Assembly: GCA_009801015.1 (NCBI GenBank)
Contig: VHZZ01004378.1
Location: 74,463 to 97,810, forward strand
DNA from: Silene noctiflora
Lineage: Eukaryota > Streptophyta > Magnoliopsida > Caryophyllales > Caryophyllaceae
Direction: 5' to 3'
Length of the DNA: 23,348 bases
Below, one piece after another: positions 21,640 through 23,348 of this stretch. Under the pieces are notes generated by a model. It was given only the letters and a program-made list of their open reading frames with translations, did not search any database and had not been told where the DNA came from. Every line of letters begins with the position of its first letter. Within the stretch, counting starts at the first letter, position 1. A program made the position numbers and the translations under genes.

Positions 21640-22217
21640 TTCGAGACAATTTGTAATATATCGGGTGTATGAGGTATTGATAAAGAGAAACAACTCAATG
21701 ATACAAAAAGCACTGAAATAAATTGATAATACTCTGCTTATATCAAGAAATTGATTTCTCTTTTTCCAAATTGTCCATGAGTTAAAAACCCCCGTTTGGG
21801 TGTGCTTGCTTGAGAGTATGCGGAGTGATTCATGTTGGTTTGTGGAGCTAGTACACTCCGTTAAAAGTTTACCTAAAGACCTACTTAAAGTTAGTTGGCT
21901 CGGGTGTTACACCATTCGAGGGTGAGTTCATATCAATTTGGTTACATCCCCCGTGTTTGTGAGATGGTGGATGTTGTGCTCGTACTCCGTTGCTTTCTGA
22001 AGCGTTGTATAACATTGTTTTTCTAAATAATGAGTAGAAACTGATTTTCGAAATTAGATTATTCATCAAACTGTGATCAACATTAAACAATCTATAAATT
22101 AGAAATGTGTTCACATAAATTCGTGATTGTTGTCTCGTGTTCAATGCAAAATGATTTTTGAACCAATTGTTAAAGTTGGAAAAAAAAAAAAGTTAAATCT
22201 GTTGCTATATTACGAAG
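21640..22217. other. Gene-free region between the two Helitrons
   Basis: AT-rich spacer. A reverse-strand ORF at 21881-22144 has no recognisable domain and plain AT-rich composition. I see nothing else. Confidence 0.5.
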
Positions 22218-22218
22218 A

Positions 22219-22739
22219 CTAGTTTAGACCCCGTGCAATAAATGCACGGTATTTAGAGTTTCTTTTATTTTTAATAAATTACTTATATAATAGCAGTATC
22301 TTATTAATTGTTCATATTTCTCATCATAGTATTTTGCTTTGAGAAAAAAAAAGGTTGTAACTGATAATTACTCGAGAGAATTGAGTGATGTGCTGAAATA
22401 TATTATAAAAAAATATTTTTTTTTATACCACAAAACTAATGATTTCAATTTGTAAATTCTCTTAATATTTTTTTTTTGTCACGAAAGTAATAATAGCCGA
22501 TTTACAGTTTTGTATAAATTTTATTTATATTTTAATTAAGATATTATAGTTTTGATTTTAGTGAAAATAATATAATTTAATTTAATTTTAATGAAAAGAT
22601 AATAATTTAATGAAATAAAATATAATTATTAGTTTCCTTATTTAATGAATACATTTAATTGTACTTAGCTTCCTTATTTTGGAAGATGCTTTTTGGAGGG
22701 AAAAATTGAGAGATAACCTATTCTTTTAGTAGATAGGGA
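22219..22739 (-). mobile_element. Non-autonomous Helitron, copy B (521 bp)
   Basis: On the minus strand the 5' end is TCCCTATCTACTAAAAGAAT and the 3' end is a CCGTGCA/TGCACGG hairpin (22231-22249), 8 nt, then CTAG|T at 22219-22222. It has the same order of interior blocks as copy A. The 3' flank is T as expected; the 5' flank is not A, so the 5' edge is less certain. Confidence 0.7.
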
Positions 22740-23074
22740 AGTTGTACCGACGGGATCCACCTTAACTTATGTCACATGTTTTACGACAACTATCACGCCC
22801 TCCTACTCATCGGGGCATGACACTTGTCCCGACGATCGGGTATGGATTGCGAACTTCAACACCATTCATTTTAAGGGCTAGTTGATGCCGTCGGTGAGTT
22901 GTTATCAAATAATGTTGTGTTATCATTTATACGAACCCTTAAAGCGAAGTTCATTTATAAAGGTCCTGTTTTTCTACCTAAAGAAGAAAATTAACCAAGC
23001 AAAGCGCAAAGTTTGCAAACAACAATTAATGACAACCTTTATCGGAGAAAAGTTAAGAACAAGTTTGTTCAAAT
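22740..23074. other. Spacer before the CACTA end
   Basis: Includes GTCCCGACGATCGGG at about 22828 and a weak plus-strand ORF (22882-23118) that runs into the transposon terminus. No gene is supported. Confidence 0.4.
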
Positions 23075-23250
23075 CACTACAAAAAAAACACGGGAAACTG
23101 ACGGAAAAAATCCGTTAGTAACAGGCAAAATCCGTCAGTAATCAGCTTTACTGACGGAAATTCCGTCAGTAAAAAGTGTCATCTAAATTCGTCACTAAAA
23201 GTCAATTCCTGACGGCTATTCCGTCAGTATTGTTTTGTCTTGACGGTGAT
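23075..23250 (+). mobile_element. Terminal region of a CACTA (En/Spm) transposon
   Basis: Starts with CACTACAAAAAAAACACGGG, the terminal signature of CACTA elements. It is followed by many copies of TGACGGA/TCCGTCA in both orientations, typical subterminal transposase-binding repeats. A 13-bp inverted pair with a one-base spacer lies at 23147-23173. The other end, and whether a transposase is present, are outside the window. Confidence 0.75.
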
Positions 23251-23348
23251 GCGCGGGATTTAGTCGCCGACTCCCGGTCAAAAAGAATTTATTAAAAACC
23301 CAAATTAAGTAGTATAATAAGGGTGTCGAACCACAAGGATGGCGGGGG
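23251..23348. other. Unassigned sequence at the window end
   Basis: Includes GCGCGGGATTTAGTCGCCGA and GGGTGTCGAACCACAAGGAT. The composition differs from the CACTA subterminal repeats. It may be the interior of the CACTA element or another retroelement fragment; I cannot tell. Confidence 0.3.

Overview
The window is nuclear DNA from a flowering plant. Both genes have many short exons with GT-AG introns, the proteins match plant versions of their families, and the spaces between genes are AT-rich and full of small DNA transposons. Frequent GTGACGG-palindrome elements and the word TACTCCGTA suggest a eudicot, perhaps of the order Caryophyllales (spinach, beet, pink relatives). That placement is an impression and was not tested.

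Two protein genes were rebuilt exon by exon, both on the minus strand. (1) Positions 10408 to 1688 hold a complete 19-exon aconitate hydratase gene of 1004 codons with a mitochondrial targeting sequence. (2) Positions 20406 to 14760 hold a complete 9-exon gene of 185 codons for a homologue of NDUFAF2 (mimitin/B17.2L), a mitochondrial complex I assembly factor. All splice phases close and all conserved motifs are present in both. One enzyme serves the TCA cycle and the other helps build the respiratory chain, and both upstream regions carry a TGGGCY (site II) motif, so shared control is possible.

Layout: 1-1687 is repeats plus the aconitase 3' flank. 1688-10408 is aconitase, with a foldback MITE in its last intron and a long AT-rich first intron containing diverged repeats. 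10409-14759 is the aconitase promoter followed by MITE-rich spacer (Mutator-like, hAT-like and Stowaway-like elements). 14760-20406 is the NDUFAF2 homologue, with a palindromic 361-bp element in intron 7, a 34-bp tandem duplication that copies a splice donor, and a Stowaway element in intron 1. 20407-23348 has no gene: it holds a short promoter, two related non-autonomous Helitrons with covarying 3' hairpins, and the end of a CACTA transposon running off the window.

I found no RNA gene, CRISPR array or evidence of a new biological system. The most interesting points are the duplicated splice donor, the paired Helitrons, and the exon boundary that separates the aconitase targeting sequence from its catalytic core.
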